Assembly (NCBI GenBank): GCA_030247855.1
Contig: JAPDRN010000147.1
Span: 17,147 to 81,146 of the forward strand
Direction: 5' to 3'
Length of the DNA: 64,000 nucleotides
Origin: Knufia peltigerae
Lineage: Eukaryota; Ascomycota; Eurotiomycetes; Chaetothyriales; Trichomeriaceae
A model generated the notes under the pieces. That model saw only the letters and a list, made by a program, of their open reading frames with translations, was not told where the DNA came from and searched no databases. Every line of letters begins with the position of its first letter. Within the stretch, counting starts at the first letter, position 1. Shown here piece after piece: positions 11,392 to 22,614 of the stretch. Both the position numbers and the translations under genes were made by a program.

Positions 11392-11740
11392 AGGAACAAA
11401 AGAAAAACAAAATTGCAATTATTTTTTGGCATTTCTACACAGGCGCACGGCACGTTTTCATACCCGATCTTTGGGACATGACGGGACATTCATTCGCGGC
11501 AACACCAAGACCAAGGATTTCCACCAGACCATTCTCTGTCTGGTATGATGATGGTTGCATTGAGCAAAAGCTGGGAAATATATTTGGGCAGGCCAAAAGT
11601 TTTACGACATGGCCCTGGATTTGATGAACACACACAGAGACACAACTATTTTGGATTCTTTACGATACCCTTCCATTCATTTGGAAATGCGAATACGGCT
11701 GGATATATTGAGGTAGGTAATTATGGCTACATAATAGGCA

Positions 11741-11760
11741 TATATATATATATATATATA
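11741..11760. repeat. (TA)10 microsatellite
   Basis: Ten uninterrupted TA dinucleotides in the 3' flank of the TM7S3-like gene. Confidence 0.95.
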
Positions 11761-13143
11761 CATGATAACAAAAACATGGTATAACGAAAAAGCAGTCATG
11801 AGAACGTGACTGAATGAGCAAGTAAGCTGACTGTCATTGAATCGAGACGTTCAACAATGGGGCTTACTACCTCAGGTTCCTACACACCAGGTACTAAGTA
11901 TCCGTATATATACAGTATACCTTGAGGCGTGTCTACCAGAGAATACGTTTCGTCAATTGGGTGTACCCTATTACGGAGGGCTAGAGGTAAGTGAGTTGGA
12001 GCTAATCAAAGCCAACACCTCGCTGAAGACCCGGGGCAATGGGTGCCAATCACGTCTAGGCAGGCTTACTACCTGGATCCCTACAGTGTCTAGGTATCTA
12101 GGGGATTTCCCTACGGAGTAGGTCACTTTGTACGAGTACGTAGCACTACTGTGTTCAAGCTGACTGAGAAGTCTCTCTTATCACAATGTCCATTGTCGTG
12201 AGGGATTCTTACATAGGTAACAATGTACTATTCCAAACGCACCTTTGTAGAATAACTCGACTGTGAAAAACAGCCCAGGCGCCTCATCCGTGAAGTGCCA
12301 TGCCTTCACCTAAGATTCGATCTAATGGAAGTTTCGTGGCGTCTTCTAGGCCACCCTAATGAATGCCTCGATCATACTCGTCGCCATTGCGGCCTCGGAA
12401 AGCAACTCAGCATACGGGCAGGGAGTACTCGGTAAGAATAAGCAAGATTGCAATGATGCCAAAGCACAGTGACCGTGACCAGGGTATTACTGATAATGAA
12501 GAAGATCTCCTACAATACAGGACTCCATGGTATCAGCTCGGGTTCCGCCGTTCTACCAGAGTTACTTTCACTAATAATACCAAGTGATCATCGCGATTTC
12601 ATGCAACCCTCATTCCTTGGTCTCTTCGAGGCTAGTGATTTAAGCGATAAACCCACCAACAACGCACCCACTCCCACCTCTGCCGTCCCCCCCAAGAGAA
12701 GGGCGCACTGACGAGAGAAGAATGAGAGCCGTAAACCTCACTACACCTTTACTTACCCTTACTTATTCCTTCCCTCTTCGAGATTTCGGTTAATTCCTTT
12801 TATTACCATGGGTTGAGATCTTGTAACTACATTATTTTCTTGATTCTCACTTCACACTCAAGCAAGCCTTTTTCCACACCTGAGGAGTAGTTATTAACAC
12901 ACCGACCAACATAAACCCTGGTGTCAAACGAGTGTCACCATACAGACACACAATAACTCGCCGACTCGACCTTGACCGCCTTACTACTACTCGTTACGTG
13001 CCTCGAGCGAACCTAGATATCTACCTAGTCATGCCACACAGAGCGATATCTTTGCGACAAAACACCCTCCTACGTCACCAACAGATACGATTGCTGACTC
13101 GGCGGCGTTCACTTATTGATCATCATTAAACCAAAACTCTTCG

Positions 13144-13158
13144 CGACGACGACGACGA
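13144..13158. repeat. (CGA)5 microsatellite in 5' UTR
   Basis: Five CGA units 29 bp upstream of the start codon of the rhodopsin-domain gene. Confidence 0.9.
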
Positions 13159-13186
13159 CAGGGTCCCCTCCAGATCAAGAATTACC

Positions 13187-14536
13187 ATGACGGCTTTTCG
13201 CGTCGAATCATGGATATGGTACTCGTTCACGATCTGTACCATCATTGCGCGACTGTATGTGTCTCCCTCTCCCTCTCTCTCTGTGTCCTTCTCGATCAAC
13301 TTCCCGTCACCTACTGTATGGGTAATCTGATCGCTGATCGCTGACTTTTCGTTGTCACTAAATAGTGTCGCGAGGTTATTACATTTCAAGTCGGTCCTTC
13401 GCCTTCAAATCGAGGACTTTTTGATGGTGTTTTTGACATGCCTCTACACCGTTCTCATTGTGTTCCTCAACATCGACCTGACAGTCTCGACTAATCTAAT
13501 CGATCCCGCTCATCCAGTTGAACTGACCCCTCACGAGATACACACGAGGACATGGGGCGCAAAGACGGTCCTTCTCGTGGAGCAATGCATGTGCGCCGTC
13601 CAGTGGGGCACCAAGATCTGTCTGTTGCTTCTGTACTGGAGAATCACGCAGAACTTGAAGCAAGCTCTCGTCGTCAAGTGCGCCGCCGCATATGTTGTCC
13701 TGACTTACATCGTCATGGAAGTCTGCTACTTTGGCGTCTGGTGTCGACCGTTTCACGATTACTGGAAAACCCCGACCGACAACACCCAATGCACGACCGC
13801 GCTGCACCACCTCATCATGAACCTGACGTTCAATTTGACCAGCGACATCCTGATCCTCTCCATCCCTCTACCTCTGTTCTTGACTTCACACCTCGAATCC
13901 AAGCGCAAACTCCTCCTGGTTTTCCCGTTCAGTTTGGGCATCTTCACCATGATCTGCGCCATCTTGAGCAAAGTGGCCAGCTTCAAACACCCCTACAGCT
14001 CCGAGTGGGTTTATTGGTACTGTCGGGAGGCGAGCACGGCCATGATTGTCAGCAACATGCCTTACAGCTGGGCGTTGATTCGGAGGGTGTTCCATCTCAG
14101 GTCGTTCTTGGGCGACTCCACCGCAAATCGCATGCAAGAGGGTGCACCGTCGAGGTTGGACGGACAGAGTTTGGGAGGAATTCCCTTGACGACTCAGCTT
14201 CGCTCAAGACAGTCCAACGCTCAGGAAGTAAGTTCGAGAAAGATCTCCTGGACGCCGTCGCTCTTTCAAAAGAAACATGCTGCCCACAGCAACCGAGATG
14301 CGACTACAACGACAACAACCAGAGCCTCGGAGAGTGACGCATCTGCGAGAGACAAAGAGGTGGATGCCGAAAAGTCGGCTCCATCCAGTAGCGATGGTAT
14401 CATTCAACCAAACACGAAATCGACTCGCGATCCGGGAACTGATTGGGCCTTGGATCGTTTATATCCTCTGGACGACGATGAAATTGACGGTGAAATCGCC
14501 AAGTTGGATGTGACGCAACGGCGATACGATGGCTGA
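13187..14536 (+). CDS. Rhodopsin-domain integral membrane protein (Pth11-like/SAT4 family)
   Basis: Two exons, 13187-13254 and 13366-14536, encode 412 residues. The 111-bp intron (GTATGT..AATAG) lies just after the first membrane segment. Exon 1 supplies the initiator and the WIWYSFTICTIIARL helix, which joins VARLLHFKS in frame. Six further hydrophobic helices follow up to about residue 265, with conserved family features: an NLTFNLTSDILILSIPLPL helix, GIFTMICAILSK, and YWYCREASTAMIVSNMP near the last helix. The tail of about 150 residues is polar and cytoplasmic. There is no CFEM domain, so it is the plain rhodopsin/SAT4 type rather than canonical Pth11. Members are putative seven-helix receptors; the ligand is unknown. 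Confidence 0.8.
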
Positions 14537-14897
14537 GGATAGCTGTGAGGTTCTTTTTCAGAAGACAGATGTAACCTGTTCGATCGACAGCATACCCGGG
14601 GAAAAGCAAGGCCATCCATTGTCTTATTCGGAATGACTGGTACTCATCGGGTCACGTGGCAGCACCCCCACCGAAAACGGCATAGTGACGCAGGTCAGAA
14701 AATGACTCGCAGGGCTTTTGGATTGTTCAGCACTCGGGCTTTGTCAACTTTTTGACGAATTCCATTGTTCAGCCCAAAGACGGTCATTTTCTATCCAGAT
14801 ACAAAAGGCCCAACTCCTTGTCACTCTTTTTATACTTTTCGAGAGGTAAGTGGCACTCACGACAGTTTCACTACTCGGCGTCGGCTTTCCCGCAGCC
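14537..14897. promoter_or_regulatory. Promoter/5' UTR of the peptidyl-tRNA hydrolase gene, with a 5' UTR intron
   Basis: A likely 50-bp intron in the leader runs from GTAAGT at 14846 to CGCAG at 14895, leaving only two bases before the ATG at 14898. The rest is unremarkable. Confidence 0.5.
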
Positions 14898-15896
14898 ATG
14901 ACTAACTCCCATCCAGCGAAATCGCACCAGCGCAGTCGGAGCGAAGTCATCTCCCGCGATACCTTTGTACAATACCACGACGCCGACGACGATCTTACCT
15001 GGGCCGAGCCAGTTGACGATCACGATCACTTTGTCCCCAAACCTGCTCCCGTGCTCATCGCAAACCCCCAACCGCAACGCCAACATGTCAAACGTAGACC
15101 GGTCGAAACACCGATAACGTCGATTGCTACCGTCACCACCAACACAACCCCCACTCCTCCCTCCTCGAGCGCTCCAAAGGCAGACCACGCCGCCGCCATC
15201 GGTGACTCGCCGATCATCCCGCCTCCTCTACGCATCCGCCGCCCGAAAGACATCCATTCCACAATGGCCCCGCCACCAGCTCGACAGGTTCGATTGCTGA
15301 TCGCATCCATCGGCAACCCCCCACCGTACCACACCACCCGACACTCGGCCGGGCACCTCGTCCTCAAGAGCCTGTCCACACACATGTCCCTGCCACCTTT
15401 GTCACGGAGCAAGGTTTTGGGGACGGGCAGTGTCAGTCTGGGTTCCGACCGGGGCGTTCCAGAATATACACTATGGCAGAGCGCAAGCATGATGAATGTT
15501 TCGGGGACCGGCACACTCAAGGCATGGAAACAATTCAACGGCCTGAATGCAGGCGCGTCGCCCGACATCCTCACCGCACTCGTGGTGTTGCACGACGAGC
15601 TCGAATCTTCCATCGGGACCATCAAACTCCGTCGAGGCGAAACCAGTGCCAAGGGCCACAACGGGATCAAATCGATACAGTCGTCTTTCAAGTCGGCAGG
15701 TCTCTTGCCGTCCATGGGCGACAGATTCATAAAACTCGGCGTCGGCATCGGGCGACCTCAGTCCCGCGAGAAAGACGACGTGAGTGCTTGGGTACTGGGA
15801 CAACTGACGAACCTCGAACGAGGCAAGATCGAGGCCGCGGCCGAGAGTGTGATTGCGGTCTTGAGGAGTGAGATTTCGAGGTTGGAAAGGTCGTGA
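14898..15896 (+). CDS. pth1: Peptidyl-tRNA hydrolase (Pth1 family)
   Basis: Hydrolyses peptidyl-tRNA released by stalled ribosomes; the bacterial-type family is mitochondrial in fungi. The 332-residue product has a 130-residue low-complexity, Pro/Thr-rich N-terminal extension before the catalytic domain. Visible catalytic-site blocks are the IGNP..Y..TRHSAG motif (Asn and the catalytic His), SASMMNVSG, VLHDELE (catalytic Asp) and GHNGIKS. The start at 14898 is preferred over an upstream in-frame GTG because the sequence just before it reads as a 5' UTR intron. The N-terminal extension is longer than in yeast and may hold a targeting signal, although no clear amphipathic presequence is visible. 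Confidence 0.88.
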   Translation: MTNSHPAKSHQRSRSEVISRDTFVQYHDADDDLTWAEPVDDHDHFVPKPAPVLIANPQPQRQHVKRRPVETPITSIATVTTNTTPTPPSSSAPKADHAAAIGDSPIIPPPLRIRRPKDIHSTMAPPPARQVRLLIASIGNPPPYHTTRHSAGHLVLKSLSTHMSLPPLSRSKVLGTGSVSLGSDRGVPEYTLWQSASMMNVSGTGTLKAWKQFNGLNAGASPDILTALVVLHDELESSIGTIKLRRGETSAKGHNGIKSIQSSFKSAGLLPSMGDRFIKLGVGIGRPQSREKDDVSAWVLGQLTNLERGKIEAAAESVIAVLRSEISRLERS

Positions 15897-18800
15897 TTTG
15901 CCACGACTCACGACTCGCCCATTTGTCGAACACAAAAACATCCTTTGACTGCTTCTCTGCTTCTTCATTTTTTCTTTCTTTTCCAAGTTATGAAAAAAGT
16001 GTAGAAATAGACCAAAAGATACCCCATATAGCGAATTCAATTCGATTTTTCTTCTTTCAAAACAGAATCATTCCAAAGCGCATCAACTTACTCAAGTTAC
16101 TCACCAGTGGGACCCTCCCCCAGATCGATCTTCTGTGAGATGGGAATTTTGAACCAATCCGGTCACATACAGCCAAGTCCGTTCAATGTCAAGTGTTGGG
16201 TGGGAGCGGCTCAAAAGAGATTCCCCACAGCTGTTCTTTCTTTACATGATATTCTTTGGGGGGGAAATAGAGAGGGCCATGTCTCTACGGTAGCTAGTAT
16301 CTTGGAGGATTTTGAGGCTGAGGTTTACGGAGTGCCGTACATGACTCTCACGGTGGGGAGTCGTCAGTCCTTTGGGTAGGTAGGTAAAAGACACATACAT
16401 AGGTACATGGGTACCACACACACCCTAACTCCAGCTTAACCCTGTTTAACAACCTAGTTACTACTTGGGTAGGTAATTGACCTGACATGGGCCTGACCTG
16501 ACCTGATCAGCTCCAACACTCGGACGGGGCAGTGCAGTTTTCTCAAATCATGAGCATCATCACGGGGTTTCAGCTGGTTGAGCTAAGGGGGAAGGAAAAA
16601 AACAAAACAACAATCAAACGGATAGTCAAGTACCATTGACTGTTTGTTCTTCCCCTCAAAGGTGAAGCTACCTAGGTAAGGTATATAGAACTTTTGATTG
16701 CAGATGAGTGTATTACTGCATGTAAACTCTTACGAAGGACTACCTTTGGTCATTTCCTCCCTCCCCACACACGCCGTCAAAACTGAAGCAACGAGTGCGT
16801 TGTACATTACATGCAGTCATCCTGTCGGTTGCTAAAAGTTGGCGGCCGCTTTGCTCGTTGCAGCAACAAGTCATACGAGGTGGTATTTTGTCCATCTTAC
16901 ACGCCCGGTCACAAGGCCTGGGGGGATTCCTTTGCTGACCTTTTGACCAGAAAGTGGTTTGACGGTGTCGATCAAAAACAGCGTCAGGCCGACTGGAGGT
17001 TGAAAACAGGGTAGGATTCGATGCGGTGAAGAGCTCGAGTTCTGCTGAGATAGAAGAAGGAGAGTTGTTGCTTTTGATCGTTTGTCGCGGAGGACGGCAT
17101 GAGAGAACAGAAGGAGGTGGTCAGAAGTTGAGTGAGATTCAAGTCGAGTTAGACAACGGATGTATGACCTAAGGTATTGGGGTTTTTTTTGTTGCAGTAC
17201 CCGTGGTGGTCTCGATCGAGGTTCGGTATTCCATCCTTTGTGCACATCCACAGCCAGTTCGTCCCAAGCACTACTGTCCGAGGAGCGTAGCCGAGTAACA
17301 AGATACAGGTCACCGATAGACAGTAACGAGGAGGATCAGAACTTTGAGTGCAGGCAGCCAGTCACCGATATGGAGGTCAGATGTCTTGGATTTTTGTTAC
17401 TTTGGCGATGATGGCTTTTGGGGACCCATGGGTTTGAGGATTCCGGTGACGTCGTAGTGGCCGCGTCCCATGTCGACAGGTAATTCCATGATGTTTTTTC
17501 TGTATCGAGATTCGTGGTTTGATTTGCTGTCAAAGGTGAATGAACCCGGTCGGGAGTAAAAGCTATCCCTATGAGAAAAGAGTCAAACAGAAAATGGAAG
17601 AAGAAGTCAATAGGCAAAGGACGGGTGATATATAACCAAGCAACACCAAACGATACTCAAGACCAGGTCTTTCTCCCTGGCAAAAGTATACAAAGCCAGA
17701 AGTGAAGCGTGCAGACGTGTAGCGACTACCCGTCGAATCACATGAAACAAATCATACCGTCTCACACATGGCTGACCCCTAAACAGTTATCGGCTATGAA
17801 GATCAGCTTTTGTGTCTCCTTTGACTCAACAAAGTGTCAGCCGTCAAAAATGCGGTGACTCTGGTGGCGTTGCGATGCCATTCCATCAGATGCGGCCTCA
17901 AGCGTATACCAGAGGATTTTAGTGCGTTGTGGTTTTCTTTTTTTTTCGCTGCACTGTGCTGCACAAGTCGGATGCAGAGCCCCCTCCCCAGTGCGAGGCC
18001 ATCGACCGACCAGATTGACCAGACCGAACCAGAATATCGGTGTCGCACTGGGTTCTGGCCTGATGGTGCAACTACCGACTAGGTCATGCAGGCAAGAGAA
18101 ATGGTGCATCCGGCTCACCCTGGACCCCGGCTTCGTACCTGAATCCCACGACCAAGGACGGTGGAGAGGGCAAGACTGAGGAGACTATCGGTGTAGCTGG
18201 TCTGTAGAATGTCTTGTAGAGAAGGGAAATCGAGAATGAGGTCGAGAAGAAGCGGTGAAGGACTCGCTAGGCTGACTGCGCTGATCCCGCCCCCTTTTTC
18301 CGGTTTCGCCGTTTTCTCCTCCGCCTCCCACTTCCACGCGCACAGCCTGCATACGATCTAATCCTGCACGGCCACGCACCGACATGGGCCCTTGAGTCGT
18401 CAGCGAAGAAGAGGATGCCCGCCATCATTACCGTCACTGCCACTCGTTCCACGGCGATCCTGTCGTACCATGTCTCTGGGCTGTGGGGTGTGTGACACGA
18501 CAGGATAAGTGACCCAAAGATGTGAGCATTTCTCGGTGCCCTTTTTCTGGTCTCGAGAAAGAAATCGTCCACCAGCGCCGAAAAGTGCTGATCCCCCATC
18601 AACAAGGGCAAGCGGACATCGGGAATCCGGAGGGAAGAGAAACAGTCGACAAAAAGAAGCCACTTCAAGCGGGGACGCACTATCGAATGCATCTCCCATG
18701 CCAGGTACGAAGACGATTCCGTGTTGACTACCTTACAAGGTACAGCCCAAACCTCGAACCTTCCCTGTTACGGATCTTGACGTCCATTATCTAGTGCATG

Positions 18801-20174
18801 TCTGGCCTTCGTGACATGTGCCCCAACATTGCTCTATGCCATCCGTCCTTTGTCCAGGAAAAACGAGCCGTGACATGTCCTGGGTTCTCCCAACTCTCAT
18901 GTACTATCTCCGTGTAGGACAATACGACTTTGCCTTGGGGCAGCCAAAGCTTTCAACATTTCCGGCATCACAGGACGATGTCCACCAAACAGCGGCTCCC
19001 TCGATTCGCCCTTCCTTGGACCTACTGGCCACGTCCTCGACTTCTCCATACCCGTCGATCCACTTGATCAGGCTCTCGTGCATCATGAGATTCTGCAGGA
19101 GGCCACTGTTGTAGGAAGGAGGCGTGATGGAGAACACGCAGAGGTTGTATCCTCCGTAGTAGACCTCAAGTTTTCTCTTGCGAGAACCGTACGATCCGGT
19201 GAGTCAACGGATCCTGGTGAGCTGTATCCCTTTAGCTTCTATAGTACCAACCAATCGCCAATATTGGATATATGGGGAGCATTGAAGATGGATGGGATGA
19301 TAGCCCGCCGTAAGAAGGACGCCAGGATGATCCAGTCTCCTGCGATGATTCCATCAGGTAACCTGACGGTTCAGTTGCGACTAGTGATGCACACGAAGCT
19401 AGCCATATTGTGATCCCGGATTTCGTAACGATTAGGTAGACAATAGCAGGAGCCAATGTCTGTCACGATGGTGTTGTGGTCAATTTCAGGCTGTCGCCAG
19501 GCCAAAGTAGTCAAAGGGCTCTACCCATCTGATGAGCGGAGCTAGATGGGAATACCAAGACAGTTTCTACCTAGAATCGTGCGTCAATCCAATGTGTATT
19601 TTGTCTGGTACGGCATGGGAGACAGGGACAGACACTCGACGCTAGCATTGTTCTTCCCATTCCCCAGGAGCAGCTCTCAAACATTGTCAGCATCCTAGTT
19701 TTGAAAGAGTATGCCGGCTTCAAGCATCATTGCAGTCCAGACTGGTAGGTTCGTGTTCTTGGTAGTCCACCACCCACCATCTTGTACGCCTCTACATGCA
19801 GAGTCATTGGATAATCCGCAAAGGAGAACGTCAGCAAGCCCGTTAAGGGGAGACGCATTTAGTTAGCGATATCAGCGCGCGGAGATGGGCTAATTGCGTT
19901 CAGAAAATGATTTCAACGACCCTGACAATGGTCCATTTCGTTCCTTGTCATTGATGGTCGTCGTACCCCAAATGTCCGTGTTTTGTTGACTGTGATCAAG
20001 ATATTTCGTCTGACAGAATCGATGTCGGCTTGAAGAGGAGCCAGAAACTGTCTGACAAGACGCTTTACATAATAGGTATACAGATGTTCTCCAACTCCCA
20101 TCCGACTCTATATTTATTTCAATCTACACGAGCACGGAGGACATCCCGTCCTACACAAAGATTTTCGCAAACAG
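15897..20174. other. Largest gene-poor interval (4.3 kb)
   Basis: No complete gene can be modelled. The interval contains the palindrome TACCTAGGTA (16669-16678), TACGGAGTG (16326-16334), and a short CCTGA-rich run (16481-16510). Poly-T runs near 17178 and 17940 are also present. On the minus strand at 18904-19456, two ORF pieces have protein-like composition and are listed separately. Everything else looks non-coding. Confidence 0.5.
18904..19456 (-). pseudogene. Possible coding relic or unresolved small gene
   Basis: Two minus-strand open segments look more protein-like than their surroundings. One (to 18904) reads through LEVYYGGYNLCVF, GLLQNLMMHESLIKW and IDGYGEVEDV, and ends in a Cys-containing segment. 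The other (19232-19456) is hydrophobic in one frame, and a second frame reads GIIAGDWIILASFLRR. No ATG-initiated, spliced model joins them cleanly. I do not recognise the family. It could be a decayed gene, exons of an unmodelled gene, or chance. Confidence 0.25.
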
Positions 20175-21986
20175 ATGACACGTCTTCCTCCTGCTCTTAT
20201 TCGACGGGCTGCTCACGAGAACCCGTTCCTACCTCTCCTGCTTCGAGTGTGCCGAGATCTCCCCTCGGCTCGAAACGAGCTTCGATGGCTCGAAGAATAT
20301 GTTCAAGAGACAGTTGCTTCCAGACGACGGAGGCTTTATGACATGAGAGAGCGGTCTGGCGATCTGGGAGAACAAGTCCCAATAGGTCATCATGGAGCTA
20401 GGATAGCTAGGATCTCACGGAACACCTTCACCGGGCACAATCGGTGTAGAGTGCTTGCGAACAGAGGAAGTGTGGCGGAGCGGAATTTCTGTACAATTCA
20501 TGGCCCTCTGGCAGCACAACCCACTGGAAGCTCTAGGAACTCAGAGGGAAAGACTGTTAGAAGGCACATATACTCCTCTAAAGGCAACAAGAAAGATCAA
20601 GCGTCACCAGGAAGGAAGATAAGCAAAGGCGTTCAGAGAAGAGCCGCACGCAGAAACCTGTCAAATACCAGAGACAATGCCACGGCAGAAGATGGTTCTT
20701 CGGCTCGCAAAGCCGTTTCAGACGGCATGAGGAATGGCAGCGACCAGCTGATCCGGAAGTTCTTAACGAAAGCTGTCCACGACAGATCGCGGGGAAAGCC
20801 ACTGCAGCATATCCTCGGAAACCAACCTTTCGGCAATCTAAAAATCCTAACTCCCAACACAGTCCTGATCCCCCGGCCTGAAACAGAAGCATACACCGAA
20901 AATGTTGCAAATATGCTTGCATCTGCCGTTCAAGAGACAGATCAAAGAGCAGGTGACCATGAACCGCGAAACCGCCGCAAACTCAGGATCTTAGACCTCT
21001 GCACAGGAAGCGGTTGCATAGCACTCCTCCTCCACTCGATCCTCAAACCACCACCAAATTCTTTATCGTCCACATCCAGCGACCACCACTGGCCATCGAC
21101 AATCGACCTGGAGATCCTCGGTGTCGACTATCACCCCACTGCACTCGAAGTCGCCAATAGAAACCTTCACCACAACATCTACAAGGGCCTTTTGCACCCT
21201 GAGGCGGCGACCGACATTTCTTTCATGCGTCAGGATCTTCTCAGGTTGACCCTGGACACCAAGACTCGACGTGATCCACACATTCGAAGAACATTCAATC
21301 TCAAGACTGAAGATGGATCTGCCAAAGCTGCTCCTGCTCCTACTGCTGATCATGAGCATGGAGGTGTGGAGGGTGACGTCGACCCCGACTCACCCTGGGA
21401 CGTAGTCATAAGTAATCCTCCCTACATCTCCGAGAAAGACTATGCCCCCGGCGGAACCACCGAACGCAGCGTCCGCAAATTCGAACCCAAGACTGCCCTC
21501 GTGCCTGAGAACGGCCCATCCGTACACTCGGGAGATTTGTTCTACTGGCCCCTCGCACAGATCTTCGACGCCGTCGGCGCCAGGCTCCTGGTCATGGAAC
21601 TCGGTGGGGCGGAACAGGCGGCTCGAGTTCACAAAGTTCTCACCAAGGGTTTCAGGTTTCAAGCGCGGCGTGATCCGCACGCGCTCTTCCTTGAATGCTG
21701 GAAGGATGATGGTACCGTGATTCCTCTTCCTATATTGGACTCGGGAAACAGAATGGCCACCCACGACAGGCCCACCACCGCCGCAACAACAGCATCGGCA
21801 GAGTCAGAGTCAGACGACGCGCCTGACCGAGCCCTGTTTCTTTGGTCCGGTCCCCTCGCTGTATGGCGACGGGAACAAGTCGGGGAGACTGACGTTCCGC
21901 TTCGGTTCGAGTTTGGAAGACTTTACATGCCCAAACCAGCCAAAGACCACCAGAGGCAGGAACCTCCATTGGACCTAATCAAGTAG
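20175..21986 (+). CDS. HemK/PrmC-type release factor glutamine methyltransferase, extended form
   Basis: The family methylates the GGQ glutamine of peptide-chain release factors using SAM. The fungal mitochondrial member is Mtq1. The 603-codon single-exon frame has an N-terminal helical part split in two (residues 1-45 and about 185-235, the latter with LIRKFLTKAVHDRSRGKPLQ). The SAM motif I DLCTGSGCIALLL lies near 275 and an acidic LGVDYHP loop near 315. The substrate-binding SNPPYISEKDY is near 415, and LVMELGGAEQ is near 475. Yeast Mtq1 is about half this length. Here a basic, Ser/Arg-rich insert of about 140 residues splits the N-terminal domain and about 100 residues are added at the C-terminus. 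An unrecognised intron in the insert is possible, although the frame stays open. Confidence 0.82.
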   Translation: MTRLPPALIRRAAHENPFLPLLLRVCRDLPSARNELRWLEEYVQETVASRRRRLYDMRERSGDLGEQVPIGHHGARIARISRNTFTGHNRCRVLANRGSVAERNFCTIHGPLAAQPTGSSRNSEGKTVRRHIYSSKGNKKDQASPGRKISKGVQRRAARRNLSNTRDNATAEDGSSARKAVSDGMRNGSDQLIRKFLTKAVHDRSRGKPLQHILGNQPFGNLKILTPNTVLIPRPETEAYTENVANMLASAVQETDQRAGDHEPRNRRKLRILDLCTGSGCIALLLHSILKPPPNSLSSTSSDHHWPSTIDLEILGVDYHPTALEVANRNLHHNIYKGLLHPEAATDISFMRQDLLRLTLDTKTRRDPHIRRTFNLKTEDGSAKAAPAPTADHEHGGVEGDVDPDSPWDVVISNPPYISEKDYAPGGTTERSVRKFEPKTALVPENGPSVHSGDLFYWPLAQIFDAVGARLLVMELGGAEQAARVHKVLTKGFRFQARRDPHALFLECWKDDGTVIPLPILDSGNRMATHDRPTTAATTASAESESDDAPDRALFLWSGPLAVWRREQVGETDVPLRFEFGRLYMPKPAKDHQRQEPPLDLIK

Positions 21987-22614
21987 CCTAAACCGATCAA
22001 GACGCAGGACGAGGGTGAAGAACAGGTCTCCTTCGCGACGGCGAAGGAGGAGCATCATGATCATGGACGAGCAGATGCGTTTCGAGATTGATGAATTGTC
22101 GTTTCCTCTGCTTTCAGGTACAAGTGATATGTGCATGACACGCTGAGACATGATAAGATTCTAAAAGATATGTTAATACCTTCTGTGTAATCAATATATA
22201 TACCAATCTCACCGTGCCGACTGTCACGGCAGGGCTATAAATAAGTTGGCACTGTTAACTCGCCTCATAATAACAACAATATGACAGAAAGCCCTCTCAA
22301 CAGAATCATGACGGCCAGTCATAGCCAAATATATATATCGTGTCGCTGGCCAGAACAAAAAGTGAGGGATCCGTCCTATCGATACGCCGCTGAAAATATC
22401 GTAAATGATACTCCCTAACGTGTGCATCTTATGGAAGGATAACGCCATGCAACAAAGGCTCCGCTCCCTAAACGCTTGTTCAATGCTCGTGGTGGGGGGA
22501 AAAAAAGAGGTAGGAGCCGCCCAACAAACAATTCAACGTCATTATAGCTGGCAGAAGGCCAAACCGATCGTGGGACATCATCATAATTATCATCAAGGGT
22601 GACTCGGCGGCCGG
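21987..22614. other. Convergent 3' intergenic region
   Basis: Lies between the stop codons of the HemK-type gene and the LaeA-like gene. It holds AT-rich tracts near 22190-22200 and 22326-22338 that probably include both polyadenylation regions. No gene seen. Confidence 0.5.

Larger units (their letters stand above)
11392..13186. other. Intergenic interval with (TA)10 tract
   Basis: No gene seen. It contains a (TA)10 microsatellite (11741-11760), TACGGAGTA (12112-12120) next to TACGAGTA (12131-12138), and a pyrimidine-rich stretch around 12745-12785 probably belonging to the promoter/5' UTR of the downstream rhodopsin-domain gene. Small ORFs at 12363-12711 and 12932-13129 lack protein-like features. 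Confidence 0.5.

Noticed and set aside
13552..14337. 261-codon plus-strand ORF inside the rhodopsin-domain gene
   Set aside because: Alternate frame of a gene with clear membrane helices; no protein features of its own.
15026..15748. 240-codon minus-strand ORF
   Set aside because: Shadow of the GC-rich peptidyl-tRNA hydrolase gene, which has all family motifs on the plus strand.
16415..16450. CCCTAAC and TTAACCC near each other, suggesting an interstitial telomere repeat
   Set aside because: Only two isolated near-copies with no tandem run.
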